Both the position numbers and the translations under genes were made by a program. From Agrypnia vestita (Eukaryota > Arthropoda > Insecta > Trichoptera > Phryganeidae), in NCBI GenBank assembly GCA_016648135.1, contig JADDOH010023170.1, positions 186,001-250,000 of the forward strand: a stretch of 64,000 nucleotides of DNA, given 5' to 3'. Positions within the stretch are counted from its first letter, which is position 1; the number at the start of each line of letters is the position of its first letter. Of this stretch, positions 33,930 through 46,310 are shown piece after piece. The notes beneath the pieces were generated by a model that was given only the letters and a program-made list of their open reading frames with translations, did no database searches and was not told the DNA's origin.

Positions 33930-36430
33930 TATTATCTTGTAATATTCCTATCACAATTATTATCATATTATTCATATTTTAATACATTATAATATTCTGT
34001 CAGATACATATTTAATTTTGGTCTAATCAAAATTATGTAAACTGAAGTGACAATGTCTTCAAATAAATACCTGCCTGGGAGATTCAGAACTGGAGAGAGT
34101 CAGCACAAGAATAAAATGAGTGCAGGAAGAATCTTGAGAAGGCCAAGACCCACCAGGGGTAGTAGATAGGGTTTTCTACTTTTATTAGAAGAAATAGTCT
34201 GAAATAGGGTATATCTGATTTCAAAGGAGGTAAATAAAGAGTACGGACTTATAAAAAAGCGTATCATTTATTTCAAATTTTTGAAAAGGTATTTTTTGCT
34301 ACTTTTTGCAGCACGTAACAATTTTTCATTGATTTTAAAATAATTGTACGACTCCAAACATTCTAACTTTAAGTTCACTTTTTCTTGCGACAAAATAAAT
34401 GTAACCTCAAAGCAACTTGTGACAAAATAAATGTAACCTCAAAGCAACTTGTGACAAAATAAATGTAACCTCAAAGCAACTTGTGACAAAATAAATGTAA
34501 CCTCAAAGCAACTTGTGACAAAATAAATGTAACCTCAAAGCAACTTGTGACAAAATAAATGTAACCTCAAAGCAACTTGTGACATTGACATCACAGATTG
34601 ACATTAGTGGCTGCGTTCAGAAACGTCCGAGTGTGGCTTGGGGAGTAGAGATTCCCAACTTGGGAATACCAGCATATTATAAAAATAAATAGTCGAATTT
34701 TTTGGTTACGATAATAGGTAAGCGTGACTGGCACTAGTATATAGTAAACGTTGTGTAAAAAGCATACTCTATTAGTGTTATAGATTATAGAGTACGCCTA
34801 CATGACATAGACTACAATATTCTATTTTAGAGTACGGTTGGCAACCCTAGTTGTAGGGCCAACGGTTATGAAGTGATCAAGCTAGTTCTGTTTTCCTAAC
34901 CTATTTGCATCTCTATTTAAAAAAAATAATAATGGCCCCTCTACAGGAATGGGTGTGTAATATATTTCTAGTGATTTTTATGAAGTTTGATGATCGATGA
35001 ATAATTAAAAGTTTATATATTAATTTATGGTAGGTACTACCGATATTGATAATGCATATTCATGACAGTAAACTACAGAAAAATTCCAAAATCAATGCAG
35101 TTAGTAATATACTGAACGAGAGAGAATTTTTTAATATTGGTTAGTTTTCAAATAATATTTTCCGATTTTTGGACCAGCTTATGAGTGATCATTCTTGCTC
35201 CATTTCATTCAAATAATTTTTTTTCGTAACCTAACTTCCATACAGTATATTTCAGGAAAAATAATACAGATTATAAGATCTACTTGCGAAGCAGCATTCA
35301 ATGTGCTAAACTTTTAAAGAAAATTTCAGAAGTTGAAAATCCCTGCAGCCCGGGACATCGTATTGTTGCACTTGTGCATTTAAAAGTGTTCGATTTTACA
35401 ACATCCTGTAATTTGTTTGCAGTATAACTTTGGGAAGAAAGTAGCTGCGCTTAATTGTGTGTGACATCTTGGTCTACACTCTTATCTGATAAGGGCGTCT
35501 CAGGTGGGCAGGATCTAGGACTAGGTACAGGACAGTTTCTGCGAGGCATGGTGACCGTGAAAATCGTTGTCATTGTTTGCCATTGTTTGAACCGTGAATA
35601 TCTCCACTTTGACTCACTTTCAACACATGGTTTAGTATAAAATAATTACTGTCGATTCCGCTTGATCGAGACATAATATTGATTTAGAAGATTTTGATCC
35701 AATGACTAGAGTATGCGAAGTTCCACATGAAATTTATAGAAAAATAGTGTTTTTATTACACTTAATTTTTCGAACAAATTGCAAAAAAAATCAATTAAGA
35801 TAAATTATGGAAGTCTCGCAGAAACGAAGCACTTCATTATGTGGAAGTCTTTAATACGATGCCCCAAGGCCTCCAACCTGATGAGCTGGCTTAATAATGA
35901 TAAACGTAACCAATTCCATCTCAGGAACATCCACACACCATTTTTTTAAAAGTTGTATTGAAAATGCAAACCTTCCATATATTTGAAGGGACTATGCTAG
36001 AGACATCTGTAATCCTTCTCATGAAATAATGTGTATAGATGTCGCAGCTGGTAATGATACTTCTATTTTTTAATGTAGAGTATTAAGCAATATTTAGAAA
36101 GTAATGAAATATTATTACTCAGTACTTTTCTATTTCATTACTTCATTATATTCACTTTTTCCATTCTATTGCTACTGTTCTTGTCTTCTATTCTTTATTT
36201 GTTCTTCTTTTTGTTTATAAATTAAAGTTTTGTTTCTATGTGAAATATATTAGGACACAGGGTAATATTTTCGATTCTGATAACTCATGCTCTTATTCAT
36301 ACATATCATTAACTTGTGTCTGTTTTATTTTCGAAATAAAAAAAATATATACATTCTTTTAAATGTATTTTTTAATATGATATTCTTCCGAATTATTTAA
36401 CATATGCACTAGAAAACGTCTGAAAAGCAA
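33930..36430 (+). mobile_element. ~2.5 kb unclassified element (parent of the 41.6 kb copy)
   Basis: Three separated blocks here, 33930-34020 (TTCCTATCACAATTATTATC ... TAATATTCTGTCAGATA), 35930-36010 (AAACCTTCCATATATTTGAA) and 36390-36430 (GATATTCTTCCGAATTATTT), occur inverted and close together at 41590-41960. The small copy looks like an internally deleted form of this one. No intact transposase is readable in between. The tandem array at 34389 lies inside. Confidence 0.55.
34389..34580. repeat. Perfect 6 x 32 bp tandem array
   Basis: Six identical copies of a 32 bp unit starting GACAAAATAAATGTAACCTC, followed by the start of a seventh that diverges (GACATTGACA). Confidence 0.98.
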
Positions 36431-37298
36431 TTTTACTATTTTTTAATTCCTATTATTATAGACCTGTATATATTTATAACAATATTTTAAAATTACTTTC
36501 TAAGAACACAAATTAATTTACAGAAAATTAATTAATTAATTTTAATATTATTAATTAACACGAAAATTGATAAATAGGTATGTCATACGTATGTACATAT
36601 GTACGATAAAATAATAATGTAAAATAAAAATGAAAAAATGCGAGCACAGAAACCCATCTTTTTGTTAAATCATTTACAAAAATTTGAAGTTGATATTTTA
36701 TTTTTTAATATATATACAGGCTTCTAGTGACCCAGGTAGATGGACATTAAGGTTCAATGAAATTTTAAAAACATTTCAAGACAATTAGGGATATTATGAA
36801 TACATTTTATATAGTAGATTGATTGACTAGAAATACGGTAAAAATTTACCATTGAGAAGAGTAAACAAGATTGTGAATTCTAAGTAGAATGTATTACGCG
36901 TTCGTGTATAATAATCATGATATAAGGGGTAATAAATATCATGAAGGGTATAAAAGCAAAGGCAGTAATATCCAGCCCACTAGGATGTTTCTGAAAAAAA
37001 TACAAAAAATTGTCACTTCCCAAAGAAATTTCGCTGTAATCTATAAAACCTATATCTTATTGGAAATATGTTTTTGAAAACAATTGCCACCTCAGTTTTC
37101 CTTTTACATATACAGATGTAAAAATAAATAATATTTAACTTTTAAGTATGCATATGTTTCCTGTCAAACATTGCTGCTTTTGCTATTTACATAATTGGAC
37201 ATCCCTGTCTTTACTTTGATTTTTCAGTCTAAAATCGACATCAAATCTCACATTAGTATGAATCGGCTTGAAGTTATTGATGTCTTTGCTCTTAATTG
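36431..37298. other. AT-rich intergenic, nothing recognised
   Basis: No coding signature seen. Confidence 0.4.
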
Positions 37299-37310
37299 TT
37301 AATTTGGTTT

Positions 37311-39833
37311 CTTCTTCTTCTTCTCCATCAGCCTTCGTCTCTCTACTGCTGGATATAGGCCTCTTCCTTTTCTTTCCATCCTTCCTTGTTGTTTGCTAAT
37401 TGTAGCCGTTTCTTTCCCCCCACGGCTATATCATCGGCCTATCTCTTTTGAGGTCTTCCGATGCCTCTTTTGTTCTCCCAAGGTATCCATTTCAGAATTC
37501 TGGGAGGCCATCTTGTAGCATCCTGCCTTGCAACGTGTCCTGCCCATTGCCTTTTTAGCTTCGCTACTCGATCCATGATATCCACTACTCTAGTTCTGCG
37601 CCTAATTTCGTCATTTCTAATTCTATCTCTTAGGCTTACTCCAAGCATGGATCTCTCCATGGATCGTTGCGTGCATTTGAGCTTTTCTACACTTTTCTTT
37701 GTAAGGTCCATAGTCTCCATTCCACACGTCATCACTGGCAGTATGCACGATTCAAAAGCTTTTCTTTTTAAGATAATTGGGATCTCTTTGTTCTCGAAGA
37801 TATGTTTGAGTTTGCCAAAAGCAGCCCAGCTCATTCCTATTCTTCTTGGCAATTCTGCTGTTTGGTTATCTTTGGTCATTTTTATCTTGTGTCCTAGGTA
37901 TATATATTCATCTACTATTTCAATATTATTATCATTGATAGTGATGACTTTGTTCTCTGGACCCAAAATTTTTGTTTTCTTTATATTCATCTTAAGACCA
38001 ACTTTGCTCGAAGCTTCGTGTAGTTCTTTTAACATTATACTTAGTTCTTTGATATTATTATTTACAACTATTATGTCGTCAGCAAATCTTAGGTGACTTA
38101 AATATGTGCCATCTATCTTCACACCTTTATTATCCCAATTCAGGGTCTTAAATACATCTTCTAAGGCTAACGTGAAGAGTTTAGGCGAGATTGTGTCACC
38201 TTGTCGGACACATTTTTCTATTTTTATTTTTTCAGTTCTAGTGTCGTCGTCAATTATAACACTCATGGTTGCATTTTCATATATAAACTTTACTAATCGT
38301 GTATATCTAGAGTCTATTCTCGCGTTTTGGAATGCTTCGATGATTGCCCACCTTTGAATTGAGTCAATTGCTTTTTGATAGTCGATAAAAGCTAAGGGTT
38401 TAGGTATATTATACTGTGTTGTTTTTTCTATGAGCAATCTCAGAGTTTGAATGTGGTCTCTGGTTCCAAAACTTTTGCGGAAGCTTTTGCTCTACGGGTT
38501 GGTAGTGATCAAATTTTAGCGTTAGGCGATTCGTCATGATCTTTGTTAGCAATTTATATAAATGCGAAAGCAAACTTATGGGTCGATAGCTTTCTAGATT
38601 ATCGCTGTCTCCATTTTTAAATACTATTTTTATTTCCGCGTTTTGCCAATCACAAAGTATTTTTCCTTCTTCTAGACATTTGTCTAATAGTATTTTTATG
38701 GCTTCTATCAATTATCTGTACCCGGAGCCTTATTATTTTTCATTTACTTTAAGGCATTTTCTATCTCTTCGATTTCTATTTCTGGTAATTCTTCGGATCC
38801 TACATTCAATATGCATCTTTCTTTTACCTCATTTTGGTTAATTCGTGATGTGTAGAGCTCTGAGTAAAATTTTTCAATGGTTTGTGATATAGATTTCTTG
38901 TCTCATACAATAATTCCATTTTCATCTTTTATTTTAGTTATGTTATGATATCCATGAGATTTTATCCGTTTTAAGACTTTCATATTTTTATTAGTTTCTA
39001 TTGTTTGCGAAATTATTTTTGTGTTACAGCTTCTAGTATCTTTTCTAATTTCTTTTTTGGTAGTTTTGTTAATGATCTTATATTCATCTGAGTCTCTAGA
39101 AAAGATTTTTCAATTAGAGTGAGTGTGCTATTTAATAATTTGCTGTTATTTTTTTGTTGTCTATATGAAATCTTTTTTACAGATGTTTGGATAATTGATG
39201 CTAGTTTATTGTTAAGAGTGTCTTTTTCCATTTGTTCGAGATCTCTTTCTCCTTCTATTTTATCTACAAGTGTTTCTTGAAAAGTATCTTTGTTTCTAGT
39301 TAATAAATCTACTGTTGGTATTGTGTGACTTTTCTGTTTGTCAAAACCTTCCTTTCCATTCTTGTATTTATCCTAAAATATTCCCTAACTAATCTGTGGT
39401 CACTGCCTATGTCAAATTTATTTAATACCGAGACGTCCTTACAATATTTCTTTTTGTCTGTCAGAATGTAGTCTATCTCCTTTTTGGTCTTTCCGTCTGG
39501 GCTTCTCCAAGTCCATCTTCTTTGTGTTTGTTTTTATAGAAGGTATTTAGACAGTACAATTCTTCTTTACGTAGATAGTCCAGCAACATTTCGCCCCTTT
39601 CATTTCTGTTTCCCAATCCAAACTGTCCTATACTATGTGGATCTCCTTGTTTCCTCTCTCCAATTTTGGCGTTAAAATCGCCAGTAATAATAACTAGTTT
39701 GACTTTTTCAGATTTTTTGGCTTTGGTGATGTCTTCATCATCCGAGGCACTTGTGGGAGCATATGCGTGGATGATTTGTATAGTGAATTGTTGATTTAAT
39801 TTTATCTATTAAATGCTAATTAATAATAATAAA
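37311..39833 (-). mobile_element. RTE-type LINE, 5'-truncated, with 12 bp target duplication
   Basis: Element of 2523 bp on the minus strand, flanked by TTAATTTGGTTT at 37299-37310 and 39834-39845. The 3' end is the GAAGAAGAAGAAGAA tail expected of RTE-type elements. In order it reads the end of the AP endonuclease (IQIIHAYAPTSA, ITGDFNAKIGERKQGDPHSI; 39.8-39.4 kb), the linker, reverse transcriptase, and the C-terminal GRPQKR end. Several frame breaks and stops make it inactive. Confidence 0.88.
37439..38711 (-). pseudogene. RTE reverse transcriptase, frameshifted
   Basis: Two pieces: 38711-38409 with the N-terminal RT motif (KILCDWQNAEIKIVFKNGD, SYRPISLLSHLYKLLTKIM) and 38437-37439 (332 aa) with LAFIDYQKAIDSI, VRQGDTISPKLFTLALEDVF and the catalytic RFADD. 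After RT come GLKMNIKKTKI, YIYLGHKI, LPVMTCGMETM and RQWAGHVAR. A frameshift near 38437 joins the two. The product would copy the element RNA at the nicked target. It closely resembles the endonuclease-reverse transcriptases common in insect genomes. Confidence 0.9.
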
Positions 39834-39994
39834 TTAATTTGGTTTAATGGTCATTTATTAATTATTATTATTATGATTTTAGTTAGAGCTATATTTTCCT
39901 ATAAAATCTCGAAATCAGAAATTGAAACTTTTTTAAAAATATTGCTACCTTTGCTTTTGTACCCCACATATACCTAACATAATCTCATAAGTAC

Positions 39995-40860
39995 ATGAAG
40001 GGTGGTGGTCTAGTAATACTCACGTGGCTTCATAGACTCTTCAACCAATGTTTAGAGGGCAGCTACACTCCTAAGGATTGGAAAAGAGCTGTTATCATGT
40101 CTCTATACAAAGGAAAAGGGTCGCGAATGGACTGCGCGAACTATCGGGCCATTAGCCTATTGAGCTCTGTTGGCAAACTGTATGCGAGAATTTTGATAGA
40201 AATAGTGAGGTTGACAACGAAAGAAAAAGTGTGGAATGTACAAGGAGCCTTCATGAGTGGAAGAGGTTGCATGGACCAGATTTTCTCACTGCGCCAGATG
40301 ACGGAAAAGTTTTTGGCAAAGAACCAAAAATTTTTTTGTGCCTTTGTGGATCTCCAAAAAGCGTATGACAGAGTGATAAGACAAAAGCTATGGAAGGTTT
40401 TGTCTGAATATGGGGTGAAGAGTAAACTCATACAGGCAATTGCATCCCTGTACGAGGGAAGTAGTGCTTGCGTGAGAATTAATGGGACATTCACATCATG
40501 GTTTGATATTACAAAAGGTGTCAAACAGGGATGCTTAATGTCACCATGGCTTTTCAACCTGTATATGGATAATTGTACGAAAGAACTGAAGGAACTAGAA
40601 GTTGGAGCGAAAATGAACGGACTCACCATATCCTGTCTGCTATACGCAGATGACGCAGTATTAGTGGCTAACAGTGAAGCTGATCTGCAGTGCCTGGTAT
40701 CCAGGATGTCCGATGTACGCGTGCAGAGTGAACTTCTGATGAATGTCAGCAAAAGTGGTATGCCAGGGTAGAAGAGTGTGGCGTTCAATCCTCTCAGCCT
40801 ACCCCTGCGGGGAAACGGCGTGATGGTTAGTTAAGTAGTTAGTTAATTTCGCTTTTAATC
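39995..40860 (+). pseudogene. LINE reverse transcriptase fragment with 3' UTR
   Basis: A 258-codon open stretch (39995-40771) reads CLEGSYTPKDWKRAVIMSLY, CANYRAISLLSSVGKLYARI, QGAFMSGRGCMDQIFSLRQM, FFCAFVDLQKAYDRV, GVKQGCLMSPWLFNLYMD and the catalytic YADDAVLV. RT motifs are intact, but the endonuclease is missing. The frame jumps from ELLMNVSKSG straight to a LINE 3' UTR (GTGTGGCGTTCAATCCTCTC ... GGGGAAACGGCGTGATGGTT) shared with 30.9 kb. The C-terminal third was therefore deleted, as well as the 5' end. Clade not assigned. Confidence 0.88.
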
Positions 40861-41589
40861 TGAGTCTGTGTCGTGAATAATATGAATCCAGCTTTGCGTT
40901 AATGGATGAGACTTCATTGTAGTAATTTAGTATTCTAGGCAAGAGACAGAAATACCTAGCCTAGATTATACAGTAAAACTTGGTGTGAAATAGGGTTGGA
41001 GATCTCGTTGATCGGACAGGATTTTATCAACTATTATCCAGCTACCGCATAAATCTATTTGGCTGATGTCGCGTCGGCCCCACTGGCTCTGTGACGCGTC
41101 GGTTGGACGGATTTTAGAAGGAATAGAGTTGAAGCTGTGTCTACGTACGCTGTCGTGCCAACAAATCAACACAAGATAAGGATATCAATGACTGAGAATG
41201 TATGAAGGACGGTAGTCATGCCGGGCCTGGATAAAATGTCAATCCTAAAATCAACAGCGCGCCTTGTCACTCATCTTGTCGTCATGACAGCGGCGATAAC
41301 ACCTCATTTGCTTGCTACCTAGAAACAATGCCGCTTTCATTAGACGCGCAAGCATATTTTATCTGGGAATCGTTAGATTGTTCTGCACACTTAAATATTC
41401 AGTCAGAGGATCGCAGCGCTGGGAGACAAATAAAAAAACATTTGAAATTAATAAACTTTTTATTTAAAAAAATATTTTTACGTATGTTCCAGTTACTGGA
41501 TGGGCCAGCAGAGGGAATATGTATATAAAAATATTATTAAAATAAAATGGTCTATAAAAGAAGTTAAAAAATGTAAAATATTGATATTC
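40861..41589. other. Intergenic, nothing recognised
   Basis: Mixed composition, no family resemblance. Confidence 0.4.
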
Positions 41590-41960
41590 TGGCGTATTCT
41601 AGTGGATATGTTAAATAATTCGGAAGAATATCACACATATACCTCAGGTAAAAAGAATATGGCTTAATAGCAATATTCTTTGTTTTGTTTAGATGTCTCT
41701 AACATAGTCCCTTCAAATGTATGGAAGGTTTCAATTTGCAATATATATACAAATTTCGAAGTTTTGGTAATGTGTGGATATTCTTACGATGAAATTGATG
41801 AACGTTGAATTATGTAAAGTGATCACTTAAGCCAAATCATGCACCCTGTATCTGTATTTATTTAAAGAGTTAATATTTGAAAAATAAAAATAAAATATTT
41901 ATCTGACAGAATATTATGGAATATTAAAATCTGAATAATTTGTTAATTGTTGTGATAGGA
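41590..41960 (-). mobile_element. Deletion derivative of the 33.9-36.4 kb element
   Basis: Blocks at 41590-41640, 41690-41790 and 41895-41960 are the reverse complements of 36390-36430, 35930-36010 and 33930-34020 in matching order, with only about 370 bp in total. Confidence 0.6.
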
Positions 41961-44184
41961 ATATGACTAGATATTTCGGTTTCTTTTCAAAATAAGTCCT
42001 TAGAAAAAAGTCATATTTCTTGTTCTCGCTGCACGCTCATGGGGCCATCGTACAAAAGACTTTCATGCACATTCCTCTAAGCTATATAAATAGCTTCGTC
42101 TCTGTGAAACTTCTATAATTTATCTTAATTAACTTTTTATTTAATCACCAAACTGACAGAACACGAACTTAACCGGAGTAGTATTTAATTTCACATTCGT
42201 CACTTGAGATTATTCCACAAAACGTAGGTAGGTACTTTTCTATTTGGCTATAGTTTTGTCTATGGCTTGTTTATTGTCGATCGCATGGGTTTACGATTCG
42301 CTCGCTTCTATGACATCGCCGAACTGTTACTACAGACTGTCCCTGTAGCAGTTGTTTTACTCTTTGTATGGGGAATGTAATTTAGAGAACGTTCGGATAT
42401 GATCGACCGACTTTCTAGTAATTTACAATTTATTGTAAAACGTCCAGAGCTCTAGAAAATCCTCGATTATGTGTGATTCTACCTGTTTCTGTAGTTTCAT
42501 GACAATACTTTTATTATTTTATTTGTGAAGGAATCTTAACAATACAAGAGTACAAAGTAACAGAAGTAAAATAACAATCATGACATAATGAAGCTAAATA
42601 TAAAACAAAGCAAATGGTAGGTATATTAGGAATGATTTGAGAAAGGAGAAGGTGTTGGGATTAGGGTTCAGGGAGGGAAAACAGTTATGTGTGAATGTAA
42701 TGTAGTGCGCAAGTGTAGATGATTGACTTGAATGAACCTGTTTATGACACTGAAAATAAGTCCATTATGTGACAACTTGTGATATAGAGAATAGAGCAAG
42801 GTCGCTAAAATTTTACAGAAGCCGCCTAACATAAATAAACTATTAGTCAATTTTGAAATATTATTCATCTGAGAATACTATCTACGCATATTATCGTGAC
42901 CATTTGTACCCACAGTTCTTAAAAAATACGTCAAATACGTAGTAAATGAAGATACACGTAGTATGTCTATTTCCTGTGCGCATGAGACGTTTGGACTGTC
43001 TCGCGCTATTAGCACTGTGCCTTCAATGAGGTCATAAAAAATTAACTTAGGCAACGGAAGACACGACAATACACAATATTCCACTGCAAGGAATATAAGC
43101 CCTAAAAAATAAATTTTGAGAAATTTTATTAATTATAAAGCGGAAACTTTATTTTTCTGAAGCAAAAAACTCTCGAACTAGAATTTCTAGGTCAACGCAA
43201 CTATTTTCAGTCCGCATTTTTTTGTCATTTTCATCACGCGTTAAGTTTTCAAATATTCAATCAATTGTTAAAAAGTAAGACTCCATATTGTTTGTTCCAT
43301 GTTGTAGGTAGGTACTTAAAAAAAGATTTTAAAGGAAAAATTTTAAAGAACACGCGGATAAAATTGATTTGAATATCTCGTTTGGAATAAATAAATTATT
43401 TTTATTATGTCTCTTTTATTTTAGTGAAATATAAGGGAAAATGAAATAAATATTGAAGTGGAATAGTACCGTAAACAGTCGTCCCTAGAGCGCCACAAGA
43501 TGGTTTTAAAGTGCAATATTATATTAGGTTAGTTAAAAAATAACTAACAATTCCATGCGAGTAATGTACGAGTATACAAAGATGTAATCTTTTATAAAGT
43601 AAAACATAATTATGTTGAGTATTTTAAATTTCTTGATTTTGTGAAAATAATTGTTTATAGGTAGGTACGTGATCGATTGTCTTTAGATCAGTTTAAAAGT
43701 CTGCATCCATACAGTACCAAACCATCCATAATTTGGATGTTTACTCTACTAATGTTTTCCAGGCGTAACAATCGGGGTTCGGTGGTCTTTGCACTAGTAT
43801 AGGGTGAAAATTAGTTCTATCTTGGTCAAGCCCTGTTGCTGTTCCGGTCAAGTTGTGACACAATTGAGTGAATGCAAAAGAGTTGAATATGTATTGTACA
43901 TTACCCGGCAGTAAATATTACACATCGAGCTTTAGAAAGAGATAATCAGTCAGCTTCGGCTTCGTAGAGCGTCGTCTCTGTCGCACGAAGCACTAAAAGT
44001 CCGAAGCACTAAAACTATAGAGCTGTTAAAACAATTACGTTTTTTTTGTAATTGAATAAAAAACACCTATAATACGCTGCATTTTGTAAAGCTCAATTTG
44101 GTATTTTGTAAAGCTCAATAGGTATGGCCTAGCAAAAAGAGTGCATTTCTGGAAATTCTGAAAATAAATAAAAAATAATGAATT
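41961..44184. other. AT-rich intergenic, nothing recognised
   Basis: One short shared word, TCCATTATGTGACAACTTGT (42759), recurs as TCCATTATGTGACACCTTGT at 45161. Otherwise nothing is supported. Confidence 0.4.
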
Positions 44185-44317
44185 TACATTCGGCCGTGTT
44201 CTGAAGTTTGTCATGTAATTGGTATTAAGTTCGATATGTTTTTAATTAATGAATTCAACCAATCGGAAAACCCTAAAGCGTAAACAAATTTTTAAATTAT
44301 TCACAATTTGCTTGTTT
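44185..44317 (+). repeat. MITE fragment, CGGCCGTGTTCTGAAG family
   Basis: CGGCCGTGTTCTGAAGTTTG followed by ATTAATGAATTCAACCAAT and GTTTACG is related to the palindromic MITEs at 17.99 and 60.05 kb. The RTE copy is inserted at its right side. Confidence 0.5.
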
Positions 44318-44328
44318 ACGTTAAAACA

Positions 44329-44810
44329 AAAAAGCCGCAACTATTGCTGGATGCTTGAGAAATGCTGTCTGGAGAAACGAACATATGCTCAAGGAGAGCA
44401 AAGTGAAGATATACAAGACCTGTGTCCGCCCAATCATGACGTACGGTATCGAGACAAGGGCTGACACTACCAGAACAAAAAATCTCCTAAGAATAACTGA
44501 GATGAAGACTCTCCGACCCATTGCGGGACTGACAATCCGAGACCGAGTGAGGAATTCCGAAATACGAAGGACCTGTGACGTCGAGGATATTGTCCGATGG
44601 GGAAGATCTAGAAGACGTTACTGGAGAGATCATGTGGAGAGAGCTTGTACTGAGAGAGTAGTGAGCATAGCAGCGAACAAGCTGCCGTCTGGTACCAGAC
44701 TCCCAGGAAGACCGCATAAAAGATGGCGAGATAGCTGGACATCTGTATCCCAGGAACAGGCTCCGAGCAATGACAGGACGCAGTCCTAGATGAAGCAGAA
44801 GAAGAAGAAG
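44329..44810 (+). mobile_element. 5'-truncated RTE-type LINE with 11 bp target duplication
   Basis: Flanked by ACGTTAAAACA at 44318-44328 and 44811-44821. It starts inside the C-terminal part of the polyprotein, ends with CAGAAGAAGAAGAAG, and carries no promoter or RT. A textbook dead-on-arrival insertion. Confidence 0.92.
44355..44789 (+). pseudogene. RTE polyprotein C-terminus
   Basis: 144-codon frame with MLKESKVKIYKTCVRPIMTY, GIETRADTTRTKNLLRITEM, LTIRDRVRNSEIRRTCDVED and the final GRPHKRWRDSWT. This is the conserved region after the reverse transcriptase in RTE elements. It differs in sequence from the copy at 37.4 kb, so it is another family of the clade. Confidence 0.88.
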
Positions 44811-45439
44811 ACGTTAAAACAGCATAAGGTAAGCAATTATTTAATTCTATTTCTTGTTTTTTCTGAATGTTTTCAACTGCGCACAATGATACTTCCTCTT
44901 TTATTCTCTAATTCTACTAGTTAACCAATCGTTTTTTTACGGTAGTATTGGGTTACGTTTCAAACACTACAACAAATTGTGTTATTATTATTTTTACAAG
45001 TATATATTTGCTTAATTAAAACTAATACCAATAATATATTCTTTATATGCCAAATATTTTGTTTATCTTTAACTTGAAATGGAAACACTTAACTTGGAAG
45101 TCTTGATTAGGTACTAAATGTTGGAAAACAAAATTATAATCAATTAACAATGAAAATAGTCCATTATGTGACACCTTGTGATATAAAGAAGGGAGCATTA
45201 TGTCATATATGTCATTTTGTATCAGTTATCACATTAAGATTTTTCAAAAAGTTATGAATCGTGTTCTTGTAGTTTCTTGTAGTTCTCTTATATGGAGATT
45301 TCAAAAATAATTTTAATTATTATTTTTATTTGGAAAGGAAGTTGATTGTATTATTTAAAAAATAGATTTTAAACATAGTTTTTCTTGAAAGCGCTACAAA
45401 TATGTGACCCCATCATCGTGTTACAGAAAACAAAAACCT

Positions 45440-45670
45440 ATTTATAATAATTTCCGTCCGTCCGTCCGTCTGTCTGTCCCCGTGTAACCGTCCGTAAAGT
45501 TCGAATTTACGTCTAAAAAAACAAATTAATCGGCCGGAGATGGGGCTTGAACCCCGGACCAGCAAAACTGAAGGCGTTATCGATAGCAATGTTACTATCG
45601 CCGAGCCTGCATTACCTGTCAAAAATACAGTACATACAAGACTTAACAAAGATGCGAACCATTTTATGTT
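45440..45670 (-). repeat. tRNA-derived SINE, copy 1
   Basis: The minus strand has the B box/T arm GGGGTTCAAGCCCC (about 45546-45559) and a head from about 45612. The body includes TTCGAATTTACGTCTAAAAA and a (GTCC)n-like run CCGTCCGTCCGTCTGTCTGT. Shares head, body and flanking AAGATGCGAACCATTT with 51895-52090. Confidence 0.7.
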
Positions 45671-46199
45671 TTGTCCAATCGCCGGGGTTTAGAATAGTAC
45701 ATTTAACTGCCGGTAGGGGAAATTCAATTATTTTGATAAGTCATTATTACTATTTCATGGGTGTCAGCCATAAATAAGAAATACTTATCCTTTAGGAAAC
45801 GGCATGTAAAAGTACCGTCATTTTTAATGGGATACAGCTAGCCTATATTATAATTGCGTTACAGTAATGTCCTGTTTTCTATCGCCTGCATAAAAAACCC
45901 AAATCATACGCTTTTTTTAAGAAACGAGGTGTACAGATTATTTTAAAATACCTTTCCATATTATTAATGTGTAGTAATATTATATATAAATTATTTAACA
46001 TTTAAAGTGAGATACTTCGAAATTTTAATTTCCATACGTCAATTAAATTTTTTCCGCAATTAAATTGTTGACAATTAAAATGTTTGATTTTTAGTTTAGA
46101 ACATGTGTTTTGTTTGAAATGTGTCAAATTTGATAGCATCCACGGCGACAGATCATCATCTATATTTTGAACGATAGATAAAAGCAGATACTAATAGTC

Positions 46200-46310
46200 T
46201 ATAGCCAATTGCAGGCACCGAATGGATGTGCAGCGGGCGCTAATGGCCGCGCAGCATCCTATATAGCCGCACGCAGGGCCTAGCAGCAAGCAATCGGCGA
46301 CAGCCGGTAT
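46200..46310 (+). repeat. GC-rich dispersed repeat, copy 2
   Basis: ATAGCCAATTGCAGGCACCG ... GCAGGGCCTAGCAGCAAGCA matches 21795-21885 in reverse. Confidence 0.65.

Noticed and set aside
34389..34580. CRISPR array
   Set aside because: Units are directly adjacent with no spacers, and the context is a eukaryotic genome.
39484..39675. Plus-strand frame across the RTE
   Set aside because: Antisense shadow of the RTE endonuclease.
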